DNA of 64,000 bases, taken from Deroplatys truncata. Taxonomy: Eukaryota; Arthropoda; Insecta; Mantodea; Mantidae. Position numbers and translations under genes: made by a program. The notes below the pieces were generated by a model. It searched no databases, was not told the DNA's origin, and saw only the letters and a program-made list of their open reading frames with translations. This document shows, piece after piece, positions 1 through 9,344 of this stretch. The DNA is taken from NCBI GenBank assembly GCA_030765065.1, contig CM060979.1, positions 17,575,001 through 17,639,000 of the forward strand, read 5' to 3'. Every line of letters starts with the position of its first letter. Position 1 is the stretch's first letter.

Positions 1-375
1 GATAGACAAAATTTTACTACACAAAAAATGTAGATCGCGTTAAAACACACAATTTATGTCACATACATTTTTTTTTGTTGAGTGAACCATTTTCGAGATA
101 TTACTTGTTATTCCCTTAAATTTTTCAATACTTATTTTCTCAAATTGGAATTCGTTATTCATTTTTTTTCTTGGATATGCAAAGAGTATTAATCTGTGGC
201 AAAGGGAATGGTGCTGCACCTAGCAACCAGCTATTAAGAGATATGTATGTGCTTAAAGGCTACTGTATTTCCAAATTGCCCTTGTAAATATATATTCCCC
301 TTACATCTACAAGGAAATTAGCAATAAGAAGTAGATGGAGAATAAGCGTTTGTAAAGCACTAGAGAAAGTAAAAA
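1..375 (+). repeat. Family A copy, left part cut by window start
   Basis: Family A orientation is defined here as plus when the hairpin end (ACTTTCTCTACTACGTATAG) comes first and the GTGTAACACATCAGATTTTT end comes last. This copy enters the window at the conserved GATAGACAAAATTTTACTAC block. It ends at TAGAGAAAGTAAAAAG instead of the usual right end. It belongs to the subfamily with the block ending in TGCACCTAGCAACCAG, also seen at 39.2, 46.4, 54.1 and 57.9 kb. Confidence 0.85.
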
Positions 376-1240
376 GTCCTACTTAATATAATGATTACAC
401 AACGTAGATACTTCAGCATTTTGATGTCATTTGGGTTGCCTCTCGAACAAAGTGGACGGCGATTCGGCAACACCGTGTATGAATACCTTGTTTTATGCGA
501 AAACAAATACTACACAGTACATTTTGAAGCATAATCGCGCCCTGTTTTGCAGCAAATGATTGTTAATACTGTCTCTAAAGGTCCTAAAAGAGCTTTTTGG
601 ACAAATTGGTTGTGTCAAAGAATCACGGGGAGGGTTGATCTCCGATGATAAGCATGTAAATTCCTCTTGTGTGACACCATTAATTACAATCCGGGCCGTA
701 CAAAGGAACACATTCAGGAACTCCGGACCATGGCCGTTGTGTGCATTCACCTTTGATTACTACTATCCGTGTCCAACCTTGATCAGCGGTGCATTAACAT
801 ATGTTTCATTCTGAGCATGTTTGGCACGCATGTTTGAGTCCTATATGGCGCTCCGCATATAGGTATGCAGATTATAATAATCATCAGGATACTAGAGGTA
901 TCAGCATGATCAATAGCATGCGAACCCGCCCGTGGGAAGCTCATTAGCAGAGATGGACCATATAGAGCAAGGCCGCAATTACCGATAAATGTTACACCGG
1001 GGATGCCTGCCTGCCTGCCTGCGCGGCTTATAAAAAAGAACAGGCTTTCTGTGTGACACATATCAGACGTAAATAACACTCACAACATTATCCGCCGTCT
1101 CTACCCGCGAGGGAGAAGCCAGCTTCATTTACTAAGAAAAACAACCACCTCACTGTTTCATACCTTACAGCTGTCTTCTCTTACACAGGCTTCTTTTTAC
1201 ATTCTCTAGCACGTCCATAGCAGGCAGAGAAAGTATTGCA
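376..1240. other. No gene recognised; short TGCC microsatellite
   Basis: Only short overlapping frames occur on both strands, with no recognisable motif. A (TGCC)n run lies at 1004-1022. No similarity to the other repeats in the window was noticed. Confidence 0.5.
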
Positions 1241-2005
1241 TTTTTACTTTCTCTACTACGTATAGCAAGTAGGGGATGTATTGTATTCAACCCAAAAATT
1301 CGATACCGACATTTCACCGGAAATGCATGTTTTGAGACCCCCTGAATCCATAAAAAGCATTTTTGGAAACATGTCCGTGTGTGTGTCTGTGAACAGCATA
1401 ACTCAGAAACGAACAGTCGGATAAACACCAAACTTGGTATTTAGGTTCAGTATCTTCCAGTTTACAAAAAAAAATGTTTATGACATTTATTGTGTGTTTT
1501 AACGAGATATACATTTTTTATGTAGTAAAATTTTGTCTATCTCTTGCGGTTTACCGGTTATGCAAAAGTCGTTCAAAATGACATCCCCAGAAAATTCTGG
1601 ATATACATCCCCAGAAAATTCAAGATATACATTTTATTTGCCATAAAAATGTCTTAAACATATATGATGCTTTAATCAAAATCGTTAGAGCCGTTTTTGA
1701 GAAAATAAAAATTTTTGTAAAATGGTCCATGTAAGGTGTTGTTTTGGGGCGGGAGGATTTTCTTGAAAACTTTCATGTCGCATCCCTGAAACATATTGAA
1801 CCTAAATACCAAGTTTGGTGTTTATCCGACTTTTCGTTTCTGAGTTATGCTGTTCACAGACAGACAGACACACACACAGACACACAACACATACAAACGG
1901 ACATGTTTCCAAAAAGGTTTTATTTTTTTTATGTCCTGGACATGCAAAGAGAATGCAATGCTCCACATAGCAACCAGCTCTTAAAACATTTGACTATCGC
2001 TTAAC
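1241..2005. repeat. Family A mosaic of three pieces
   Basis: 1241-1460 is plus, starting with the hairpin end. At 1461 it switches to minus orientation and runs to about 1916 through the CAGACAGACA/CACACA microsatellite. It switches back to the plus-oriented A-tract/CACATAGCAACCAGCTC block at 1921-2005. The abrupt orientation changes inside family sequence suggest self-insertion or template switching. Confidence 0.8.
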
Positions 2006-2363
2006 AAGAAAATCCAACTTACAAATACTGGACTTAATGTGGCACATAACAACACCACTTTGGCAGAAAATGCAATTCTAATGCATATAATATAGCTCAA
2101 TATTACCCCTGTCAACAGTCATCGCAAACGTTCACACAGCTCTACGTCTGGTACAACTGCTGATACTCCTATAAGTAAACCAACACTCCGTCCTGCTCAA
2201 TTACAGTTATCATTTCCATCTAATTAGTTGACAATAGTCTACAGGAAGATGATGGCAGCATGGTCGATTTTGTCAGCTTTAACCGCCAAAGTGTAAGAGA
2301 CCAACTTCTCAATCCGGGAGTCAAAACAAACGACTTTGCATAGCACCACCCACACAGTGTATC
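2006..2363 (+). pseudogene. Possible gag-like coding remnant, left of SINE
   Basis: No long frame is open. Short stretches have coding-like residue composition: a Ser/Thr/Pro-rich stretch at about 2110-2220 and a run containing SFNRQSVRDQLL in another frame at about 2224-2345. The sequence may be the N-terminal part of a gag-like protein, continued at 2666-2830 beyond the SINE. This is inferred from composition only. Confidence 0.25.
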
Positions 2364-2665
2364 CTCCTCCGTGGTGTAATCGTTACCATGCTGCCTTAAT
2401 TCCCGAGGTCGTGGGTTCAAACCAGGCGGAGCGGGATGAATGTTTTTCGGGCGTGAAAATCCTTAGCATGGCTTCCTTCAGAAGGGAAGTAAAGCCGGTG
2501 GTCCCGTGACGTAGATATTTACGGCACGTAAGAGAACCTCAAGCCTGATAGAGAGGTCTCTGAGCAAAATTCCCGGTCTTTCACGCCCAACGTAGAATGG
2601 GAGGCTAAAGGATCGCAGTAGTTAAAGAGCGTCTATAAATAAAACTCAATTTAATTTTAATTACA
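2364..2665 (+). mobile_element. tRNA-derived SINE (family SINE-1)
   Basis: The head is tRNA-like, with an A-box region GTGGTGTAATCGTTACCATGC at about 2371-2391 and a B box GGGTTCAAACC at 2413-2423. The tRNA-unrelated body contains TTTTCGGGCGTGAAAATCC and CCTCAAGC, and the 3' end is AT-rich (TTTAATTTTAATTACA). A second, 3'-shortened copy lies at 17538-17740. The element appears to interrupt a decayed gag-like sequence. Confidence 0.85.
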
Positions 2666-2830
2666 ACCCAGTGGTTCACGATATACATACTGTTCCGACA
2701 ACTAACCGTTTCCATCCACTCTCTGATAACAATGATTGTGATCAGGAAACTTCTGATTCCGTTACCGCACCCAAAGAGAAAATTCCTTAGAAGAAGCCCT
2801 CAAGCTCAACAAAACTTGGAACCCCATCAT
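2666..2830 (+). pseudogene. Possible gag-like coding remnant, right of SINE
   Basis: One frame reads through a motif of the type TTNRFHPLSDNND followed by an acidic/Ser-rich stretch and APKEK, then hits a stop near 2790. A 'NRF.PL' motif followed by acidic residues is common near the N terminus of arthropod non-LTR gag proteins. No zinc knuckle follows in this frame, so the fragment is incomplete. Confidence 0.3.
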
Positions 2831-2857
2831 CGATGGCATTAACAGACGGTCAAACAA

Positions 2858-2999
2858 CGCGAACCAATCAGAATCTAGTAGCGCCGAGTATGCAGCTAGG
2901 CCCCTCCCACCTACCGCACTGCCTCAGCGAGCACCTAGCCAATCAGAGAAGACCCCTCCCCGTGTATAAATACCGCATCCCGGACATTTACTTCGCTTC
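2858..2999 (+). promoter_or_regulatory. Pol II-like promoter with two CCAAT boxes, GC boxes and TATA
   Basis: CCAATCAGA occurs twice (CCAAT at 2864-2868 and 2939-2943). Each is followed by a C-rich Sp1-like box (about 2901-2910 and 2953-2961), and a TATAAATA box starts at 2965. About 25 bases downstream of the TATA is a plausible initiator near ACATTTACTTC, before the ATG at 3014. Most non-LTR elements use internal TATA-less promoters, so a complete upstream promoter is unusual. Confidence 0.55.
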
Positions 3000-3013
3000 C
3001 AGCTCTCGTCGAG

Positions 3014-4414
3014 ATGAGACGAAGAGGACTAAGCGCTCTCAGGCCCAAACGCCGGACTTCACTGCCGCCTCGCGGACGATCATTGGAGACCGCCGAACTC
3101 TCCGGATACTTCCACCAGCGTAGTCGCACTTGGCGCCCGCAACTCAACTTTTGGCTGCGATCTCGCGGCCTGTCCCCTACTTCGTCATCTACCTCCAGCG
3201 ACTCATATGCAGCACCTCGAATGAGCTACGCCGCCGCTGTTGCTCGACTTAACTACACCGCTGAGCATTTCAGCGCCTCATCGAACCAGCAGACTACCTC
3301 AGCCGACAACGCAGATGCCTCTCCGGACAACACCCCCGACCAAGAAGGCCGCTTCAGCGCAGTCGCGGTCGGGGTACAGAGAAACCTAGCAACGCAGATT
3401 CTCCTGGAACAACTTCAACAACGCTGGCCTTCAATGGTGAAGGCGACCAGAATTGTTTCTAGGAACGGACCGACTCCATTGGTGCGCCTTGCTTTCCACA
3501 ACAAGGCGCATTACGACGCTGCTCTTCAGACGGACGTGGAGCTCCTTGGCACCACGATCCGCTTTGAAGCCAGCCGCACACAACGGACACCACCGTGCCG
3601 CCGATGCTGCCAGTATGGGCACTCGGCGGAACAATGCAGCAACTCACCACGCTGCCACTACTGTGGCTCACCGGCCTTGACGTCCACTTGCAAGCAGCAT
3701 GATCTTTCTCGTCGCAGAAGGTTCTGCGCCACCTGCTGCAGGATGGATCACTTCACGGGCCAAGCTTGCTGCCCGCTTTACCCGAGACGGGCAGTTCCAA
3801 CACAGACGCAACAAGACGCACCACCGCAACCACCGCGCTCTCGCCGGGAGCGTAACAACGCAGACGTCACCAACACGCACACAGCTTCCACACTGACGGC
3901 CATAGAGGCCTCGATCACCGAGCTCCTAGCAGCCTCAGCAACAGTACAGGCATAGATCACCAAACTCAATCAAAAGCTGGAAGCGCTTCGGCAAGCCGCC
4001 AACCGGCGATTTGCTGGCATTGAAGCAAAGCAGCGCACATCAAACAGGAACTACGCCAGCGCCACTGGCAGTCTCAACAGACTCAGGGCGTCAATTGAGG
4101 AGTTATCCCACTACGACGACCCAGACCTCCTGCCGTCAATACAGCGAAAGCTGTACCGAATAGAAAGCTACCTGGAAGAAGAACATGACAATGACACAAC
4201 CGACGACCGGGACGTGCGGTTGACGGCCATTGAGGCCTCAATCGCCGGTATCCGCGAAGAACAACTACGGACCACTGCAGACATCGCCACCAGCCTACGC
4301 CAGCTACAGGACAGTCACCACAAGCTGGAGGAAGGATATCAACTCATTCGCAACTTCATGGAGCAACACGTCCTACATCAACCCGCTCAGCAAAACAGAC
4401 GCCGCAACAGATAG
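3014..4414 (+). pseudogene. Gag-like ORF1 with PRE_C2HC region and zinc knuckles, one in-frame stop
   Basis: This is a non-LTR retrotransposon gag, expected to bind element RNA in ribonucleoprotein particles. The frame opens at 3014; an alternative ATG at 3221 (MSYAAAVARL) could be the true start. A PRE_C2HC-like region (RWPSMVKATRI, then GPTPLVRLAF) is followed by a CX2CX4HX4C knuckle at about codons 195-208, a CHYC group and a final CATC...H...C knuckle. The frame stops at TAG 3953-3955 but stays open beyond it to TAG 4412-4414. The extension is Gln/Leu/Glu-rich, coiled-coil-like, and repeats the LTAIEASI motif. Codon use is GC-rich, unlike the AT-rich surroundings. The family assignment is firm; the element clade is not. 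Confidence 0.8.
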
Positions 4415-4459
4415 ACACCGCATCTCCGCCGACACAACTCAACATCATCAACATCCGCT

Positions 4460-4482
4460 GCCCGGAGGTAACAGGCCCGGAC
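4460..4482 (+). promoter_or_regulatory. GC hairpin over expected gag stop, element 1
   Basis: GCCCGG (4460-4465) can pair with CCGGAC (4477-4482) with one mismatch. In the gag frame the stem-loop reads GCC CGG AGG TAA, placing a stop codon at 4469-4471 in the loop. The same arrangement occurs twice in the next element. Confidence 0.55.
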
Positions 4483-4776
4483 ACGGAACCAAATTACACT
4501 GTTATGACACCACTGTTCCTAGGTTACTGTTCAGGGCCTCGGCCATGACTTTTACCTATTCCCCACTGAGGAGATTGTCCACTTTGGAATTCTCCGACTT
4601 CAAGGAATCACCCACGAACCGCAGGATTGCTACGGCGGGACCAGCCAACACAACACCAATTATGCCCCTAATAAATAGCGCCACCACAGCATAAGACCCT
4701 TCTTTTCCTCTTCCTTTTTCCTTTCTACAACCTATATATATCTCTGTTTTTCCTTAAACCTTTATTCCTGTTTTCC

Positions 4777-4811
<35 letters not shown>

Positions 4812-4830
4812 GAGCACTTGAAGAGTCAAC

Positions 4831-6010
4831 ATGGGCAGGAAGAAGACAGCCGCAGCCTCCAAGCTTTCCCCTCGCGAGGAAGCCACCACCAGCGCCGTCA
4901 CCGTTGAAGAAGAGCTTCCAGCCTCTCCACCGCCGACGCTAGCCGAAGCACCCAACAGCATCTCTCCAGTCAGCGCAGCCAGCCACACGCCGCTGAACAC
5001 GCTACTCCGCAGTAGTCCGGGGAGTGCACCGTCAGCTCCCTGACGTGCTATTACTCACCGCCGCGCAACGCTTATGGCCGTCTACGGCCAAGGCGTCTCG
5101 TATTAGAAACGACAGAGGTCCTACACCGCTAGTCCGCCTCACATTCTTGGACGAGGACGAATACTCGCTGGCCCTCGGCGCAGGATTGCCCTTATTAGGG
5201 CAAACCCTGTCGCTCGAGGCCAGTCGTAGTGTGCGCCCAACTCCGTGCCGACGCTGCTGCCTTTACGGGCATACCGCCGCGTCATGTGACGCCGCACCCC
5301 GCTGCCATTACTGTGGCAATGGGACCATCACCTCCGACTGCAGGGCACACGACCTGACACGCCGCCGCCGCTTCTGCGCCTCCTGCGGGGGCAAGGGGCA
5401 CTTCACTGGCCAGGCCGTCTGCCCACTCTATCCTCGTAGAGCCACGCCGCACATCGCAGAGACACCGCAGACCTCCACACCTGCACCGCAGAACATCACT
5501 TCATCATGCGACTCACCACAGATCCAGGCACAGCACCTCGATGTCATCCAGGACCTCCATGCTGAGGTGTTAAACCTTGCTGGCAGGCTCACTGCCCTGG
5601 AAGAGCATCTCAGCGCACAGTTCACAGAAGTCACCAACAGCATCGAAGAATCATGCGAAGCCACGATGAGTCGCCTCATCGTTTGCATCAGTAGCAGCAG
5701 CCACTCCTATGCCGACCACCAAGAGTCCATAAACAACCTGATCGTCACTACTCAGAAATCACAAAACAACTCACGCAGCAATACCAAGAGGCACTCGACT
5801 ACATGGAGGAAAGCCGCAACCAAACGACTGACGCTTTTGACCAACTCCAAGACCTCAACAAACGCATGGAGGGGAACCTACACCATCACATTGACAATCC
5901 CCCTCCACTCGCAGCATCTCCTCATCAGCGTGCCCGGAGGTAAAGCCCGGGTACGCAAATATCGACGCGGAACGACCATGGACCATCCACACACCGATGC
6001 CCGGAGGTAA
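4831..6010 (+). pseudogene. Gag-like ORF1 of element 2 with offsetting frameshifts
   Basis: The start ATG at 4831 gives MGRKKTAAASKL, a Lys-rich then Ser/Pro/Glu-rich N terminus, in frame 1 to 5043. The PRE_C2HC part (GPTPLVRLTF), the CX2CX4HX4C knuckle (CRRCCLYGHTAASC), CHYC, and the CASC...H...C knuckle followed by CPLYPRRA are in frame 2 (5024 onward). From about 5758 the coiled-coil-like C terminus is again in frame 1 and ends at TAA 5941-5943 inside the first hairpin. The frame-2 reading ends at TAA 6008-6010 inside the second hairpin. Two offsetting indels (about 5020-5045 and 5690-5757) explain this. Confidence 0.75.
5930..5954 (+). promoter_or_regulatory. GC hairpin over gag stop, element 2, first copy
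   Basis: GTGCCCGG (5930-5937) pairs with CCGGGTAC (5947-5954), with one G-U type pair. The loop holds AGGTAA, with TAA 5941-5943 in the frame of the gag N and C termini. Confidence 0.55.
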
Positions 6011-6022
6011 CAGGCCCGGGCT
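5998..6022 (+). promoter_or_regulatory. GC hairpin over stop, element 2, second copy
   Basis: GCCCGG (5999-6004) pairs perfectly with CCGGGC (6016-6021). The loop holds the TAA at 6008-6010. The core GCCCGGAGGTAACAGGCCCG is almost identical to the element 1 hairpin. Confidence 0.55.
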
Positions 6023-6305
6023 CGGAGCCATCATTACCTGTTAAGTCACCACCGTTTGTAGGTTGCTGCCAGGGCTGCGGCCATGGCAGATACCTATCCA
6101 CCACAGCGGAGAATTCCGCACATTCACATTAATCACCCACAAGCCGCCGGTTTGCTTAGGCGGTACCGGCCACCATGATCACCATTATGCCCCCATTAAA
6201 TAGCGCCACAACAGAATAAGATCCTTCTCTTCCTCTTCCTTTTTCCCTTCTACTACCTGTATATATTTCTGTTTTTCCTCAGACCTTTATTCCTGTCCCC
6301 CCCAA

Positions 6306-6454
6306 AAAGTCTACGCCTCAGACACAACTGTACCTTCACCAAGAAGACTTCGACCACGCCACCGATGATGTCCACCGCAGTAGTGGACGAAACGTCTGGA
6401 TCCAATTACTCCAGCAGACCACGGCAAATCAGCCCGGAAGACTCTTTTAGAATT
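6306..6454 (+). other. GC-rich stretch, possible start of a third gag unit
   Basis: This follows the end of element 2 directly and shares the GC-rich, Ser/Thr-rich coding-like composition of the gag N termini (a frame from 6365 reads MMSTAVVDETSG). It is cut at about 6455 by an LTR-B fragment. No conserved gag motif is reached, so the call rests on composition and position. Confidence 0.3.
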
Positions 6455-6570
6455 TTAACCTATTATTCTCAAGGCTCCTACATTATTAACTTACTAATAC
6501 ATTCACATAACATTATTACACATGTATACAATAATATAAACATATAGAATGACTGTAAAATACACTCCAT
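6455..6570 (-). repeat. LTR-B fragment
   Basis: The block TAACCTATTATTCTCA..GCTCCTACATTATTAA through TATACAATAATATAAACATAT matches the middle of the LTR-B copies at 22.9 and 61.7 kb (minus orientation). Neither LTR terminus is present. Confidence 0.75.
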
Positions 6571-6755
6571 TAAGGCTAAATGTTATACTTATATAAACCC
6601 TGCTGATATTTCTCCCGTGTTCTTTCAGCGATCAAGAAATCTACGACGAACTCTGTTCTTTAAAGTACCCTGTAAAAAAAGTTACACGTCTTCTAGGAAG
6701 AAATAAGCAATCCAACCCTATGTGCGCTATTGAACTTGCCAACAATGATGAGGGT
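6571..6755. other. No feature recognised
   Basis: AT-rich sequence between the LTR-B fragment and the mariner relic. Confidence 0.4.
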
Positions 6756-7500
6756 AGAGCTACAGGATTGTAAAAGTTGAACATCGACGCCACAGTGCAC
6801 TCGTCAGCATTATGGGCACACTAAGAATTACTGTCAGCTGTCCTACCACCGTCAGATCCGGCGGATATGCAAGATGTGGCAGCACAGTAAACCCTAGATC
6901 ACGCATGGTGATAAAGGTCTGTGACTGCGCATTGTCGTGCTGGAGAAGAACGCCACGGCCCCATTTTCCGTGACGTCGGCGGACTTAGGCAGTTAACTGC
7001 ATCACTGTTGATGGTCGTATTAGGAGGAAGTTATTCCTTCCTGATCCCAGAACACAGTTGCACGAATAGTCTCTGCCGAGATTTCTTGGGACGGGGAATC
7101 CCGGTAAGCGTCTCCTCCACAGACTAACGTTCTTTTTCCCCCCTAGAGTCTCGTGAGAGAACCACGACTCGTCGACGGTGAGCAAAAAACTTCCCTGAAT
7201 CTGCACTGTACTGTTGCATATCTGGACACGCTTCTGATTTTGCGCAATGGCGAGGGTATGGGGAAACCATTGTGCACACATCTTCATCTTCAAATCCTCA
7301 TGGATGATGATGTAAAGGGTTCCCCGTGATAGACGTGTTGCCTTGTCTAGTTCATCAAACGTCATTCGTCTGTTCTCCATAATCAAGTCACCGACCTTTG
7401 GGCGATGTTTTGTTTGCGTGCAATCGCTGGTCGCCCAGTGCTTTTGTGTTCTTCAGCACGGTCCCTGCCGTCTTTGAACTCTGATACTCAATAAAACACG
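6756..7500 (-). pseudogene. Dead mariner transposase
   Basis: Mariner transposases cut and paste DNA at TA sites using a D,D34D triad. On the minus strand a degenerate N-terminal part (KDCRDRAEEHKSTGRPA, about 7410-7480) runs into an open frame at 7386-6985. That frame holds the helix-turn-helix (MTFDELDKATRLSRGTLYIII) and the first catalytic block (LTVDESWFSHE). After a frame change, the second block (LLQHDNAQSQT, about 6925-6955) and the third (AYPPDL, about 6855-6875) follow. Frameshifts make it non-functional. Terminal inverted repeats were not identified. It is a different subfamily from the mariner at 55.8 kb. Confidence 0.75.
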
Positions 7501-7930
7501 GATGTGCGACTTGGTGCTGTCTCCCCACATAACCTCTTGTGGATGTCTGAAGCAGTCCCTCCTCATCAGGAAAACCGCACTGTCCACTGTTGCCCATGCT
7601 TGTCTACTTCCATGTTATCTTTAACGATATCCACAAGTGTACCTGTAAGCAGCGACAACTGCTGCAATCCTCTACCTATGAGAAGCAGCAACATCATTTG
7701 GTGGCAATAGAATAGTACTATCTTCATGCATACATCGACACACATTTCCAACTGCTACTCTGCAGGAGTTATAGGGGGAAGGCCAATCAATATTGAACTA
7801 AGTAAATAAATACCAAAAAGGCACTCAGATTCAAGAGAACCTCATAGGCTATTCCCAAAAAATTGAAGTTTACACTTATTTCTTATATAAATATCTTAAA
7901 CATAGAGCATTTAATTAAAAATGTTGCTCC
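7501..7930. other. No gene recognised
   Basis: Short frames on both strands, none with a motif. Part may be flank of the mariner relic. Confidence 0.4.
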
Positions 7931-8786
7931 TTTTTTACTTTCTCTACTACGTATAGTAAGTAGGGGAAGTATTGTATTCCACCCAATAATTCGATACCGA
8001 GATTTCACCGAAATACATGTTTTAGGACCCCTTGAATCCAAAAAAAGCATTTTTGGAAAAATGTCCGTGTGTCTGGCTGTGTGTGAGTCTGTGAACAGCA
8101 TAACTCACAAACGAACAGTCGGATAAACACCAAACTTGGTATTTAGGTTCAGTATCTTCCAGAGATGCGACACGAAGTTTTCAAGAAAATCCCCCCACCC
8201 CAGACTACCCCTTCCATGGAACATTTTTCGAAAATTTTAATTTTCTCAAAAACGGCTCTAACGATTTTGATTAAAAAATCATACGTTCAAGATATTGTCA
8301 TGACAAATAAAATGTATATCTCGAATTTTCTGGGAATGTCTCCAAAAGTATTCTTCATTCTGAACGACTTTTTCATAACTGGTAAACCATAAGAGATAGA
8401 CAAAATTTTACTACAAGAAAAATGTAGATCGCGTTAAAATACATAATTTATGTCATACACATTTTTGTTGTTGAATGAACCATTTTTGAGATATTGCTTG
8501 TTATTCCCTTAAATTTTGCAATACTTATACTTTTTCTCAAATTCGTTATTCATTTTTTTTGTCCTGGTAATGCAAAGAGAATGGAATACTCCACATAGCA
8601 ACCAGCCCTTAAAATATTTCACTATCGCTTAAAGCCTACCAATTCCCCTTGCATCTACAAGAAAATTAGCAATAAGATTAACATCTCGATATCTCGATTA
8701 ACAGGAAGCATATGGAGAATAAGCGTTTGTAAAAATAGTTTGTACAAGAGTAGAGAAAGGCATGTGAGTGTAACACATCAGATTTT
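7931..8786 (+). repeat. Family A copy, near full length
   Basis: It runs from TTTTTTACTTTCTCTACTACG to AGTGTAACACATCAGATTTTA. It contains all conserved blocks in order: hairpin end, GGATTCAAGG-like block, short microsatellite, CCAAACTTGGTATTTAGG, ATCTCGAATTTTCTGGGAATG, GATAGACAAAATTTTACTAC, AGCAACCAGC and GCGTTTGTAAAAATAG. It is a good reference copy. Confidence 0.9.
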
Positions 8787-8804
8787 ATTTATAACATAAT
8801 GAAG

Positions 8805-9048
8805 TATTTTCCATGGCAAGGGTAGTTTGGGGTGGGGGACAACTTGAATATCTTCGTGCAGCATCCATGGAACACAATGAACTTAAACATCAAGTTTGGT
8901 ATTTAGCTGAATTCGTTTTTTGAGTTACGCTATTCACAGAAACACACACGCGCGCGGCTTTTTGCATTCAGGAAACCCTCGATATCTCTGTATCGAATTT
9001 TTTGCTGGAATTCTGTATTCCGTATAGTCAAGTATTAGAGAAACTAAA
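8805..9048 (-). repeat. Family A fragment, diverged
   Basis: The left half only, in minus orientation, from the CATGGCAAGGGTAGTTTGGGG block to ATTAGAGAAACTAAAAA. The internal microsatellite is reduced to CACACACGCGCGCG. Confidence 0.75.
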
Positions 9049-9344
9049 AACACTATACTGTAATACAATGTGATAAATCATCAGTGGAGAACGAAGAAAA
9101 GTTCGAAAATAGGACACGAAGTCACTGAAATTCTTTAATGTGCTTAACACATATCATACTGTTGTTCGATGATAGTGTGTAATATAAACAGTACTTGTAC
9201 GAAAATAAAATTAATTATAACAGGTGTTGTACATGGTGGTTCCAGTAGAAACGTCGCCAATATTAACACTGGTGGCGAACTCGCGATCGATTATCCATAT
9301 CTAGTGTATGATTTTTAAAAAAATATCTGAAGTATTGCATTCAC
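9049..9344. other. No feature recognised
   Basis: AT-rich linker between two family A fragments. Confidence 0.4.

Larger units (their letters stand above)
2831..4809 (+). mobile_element. Gag-only non-LTR retroelement 1 (with A tail)
   Basis: The unit has a promoter-like 5' region, one gag-like frame, a hairpin over the expected gag stop, a pyrimidine-rich 3' UTR and a 31-base A tail at 4779-4809. There is no reverse transcriptase or endonuclease sequence between gag and tail, so it would depend on another element. The 3' UTR is clearly related to that of the next unit: both have TATGCCCC, AAATAGCGCCAC, TCCTCTTCC and CCTTTATTCCTG blocks. The 5' boundary is uncertain. Confidence 0.7.
4810..6305 (+). 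mobile_element. Gag-only non-LTR retroelement 2, head-to-tail with element 1
   Basis: The unit starts directly after the A tail of element 1 with a short 5' UTR (about 20 bases), then a gag frame, two copies of the stop-codon hairpin, and a 3' UTR homologous to that of element 1. The end is only A5 after CCCCCCC near 6300-6305. There is no pol sequence. The gag proteins of the two units are only moderately similar (roughly half the residues by eye), so this is not a recent tandem duplication. Confidence 0.7.

Noticed and set aside
2831..6455. Telomere assignment for the gag-only chain
   Set aside because: No TTAGG array or other telomeric repeat was seen, and ordinary dispersed repeats lie on both sides, so only the structural parallel to HeT-A is kept.
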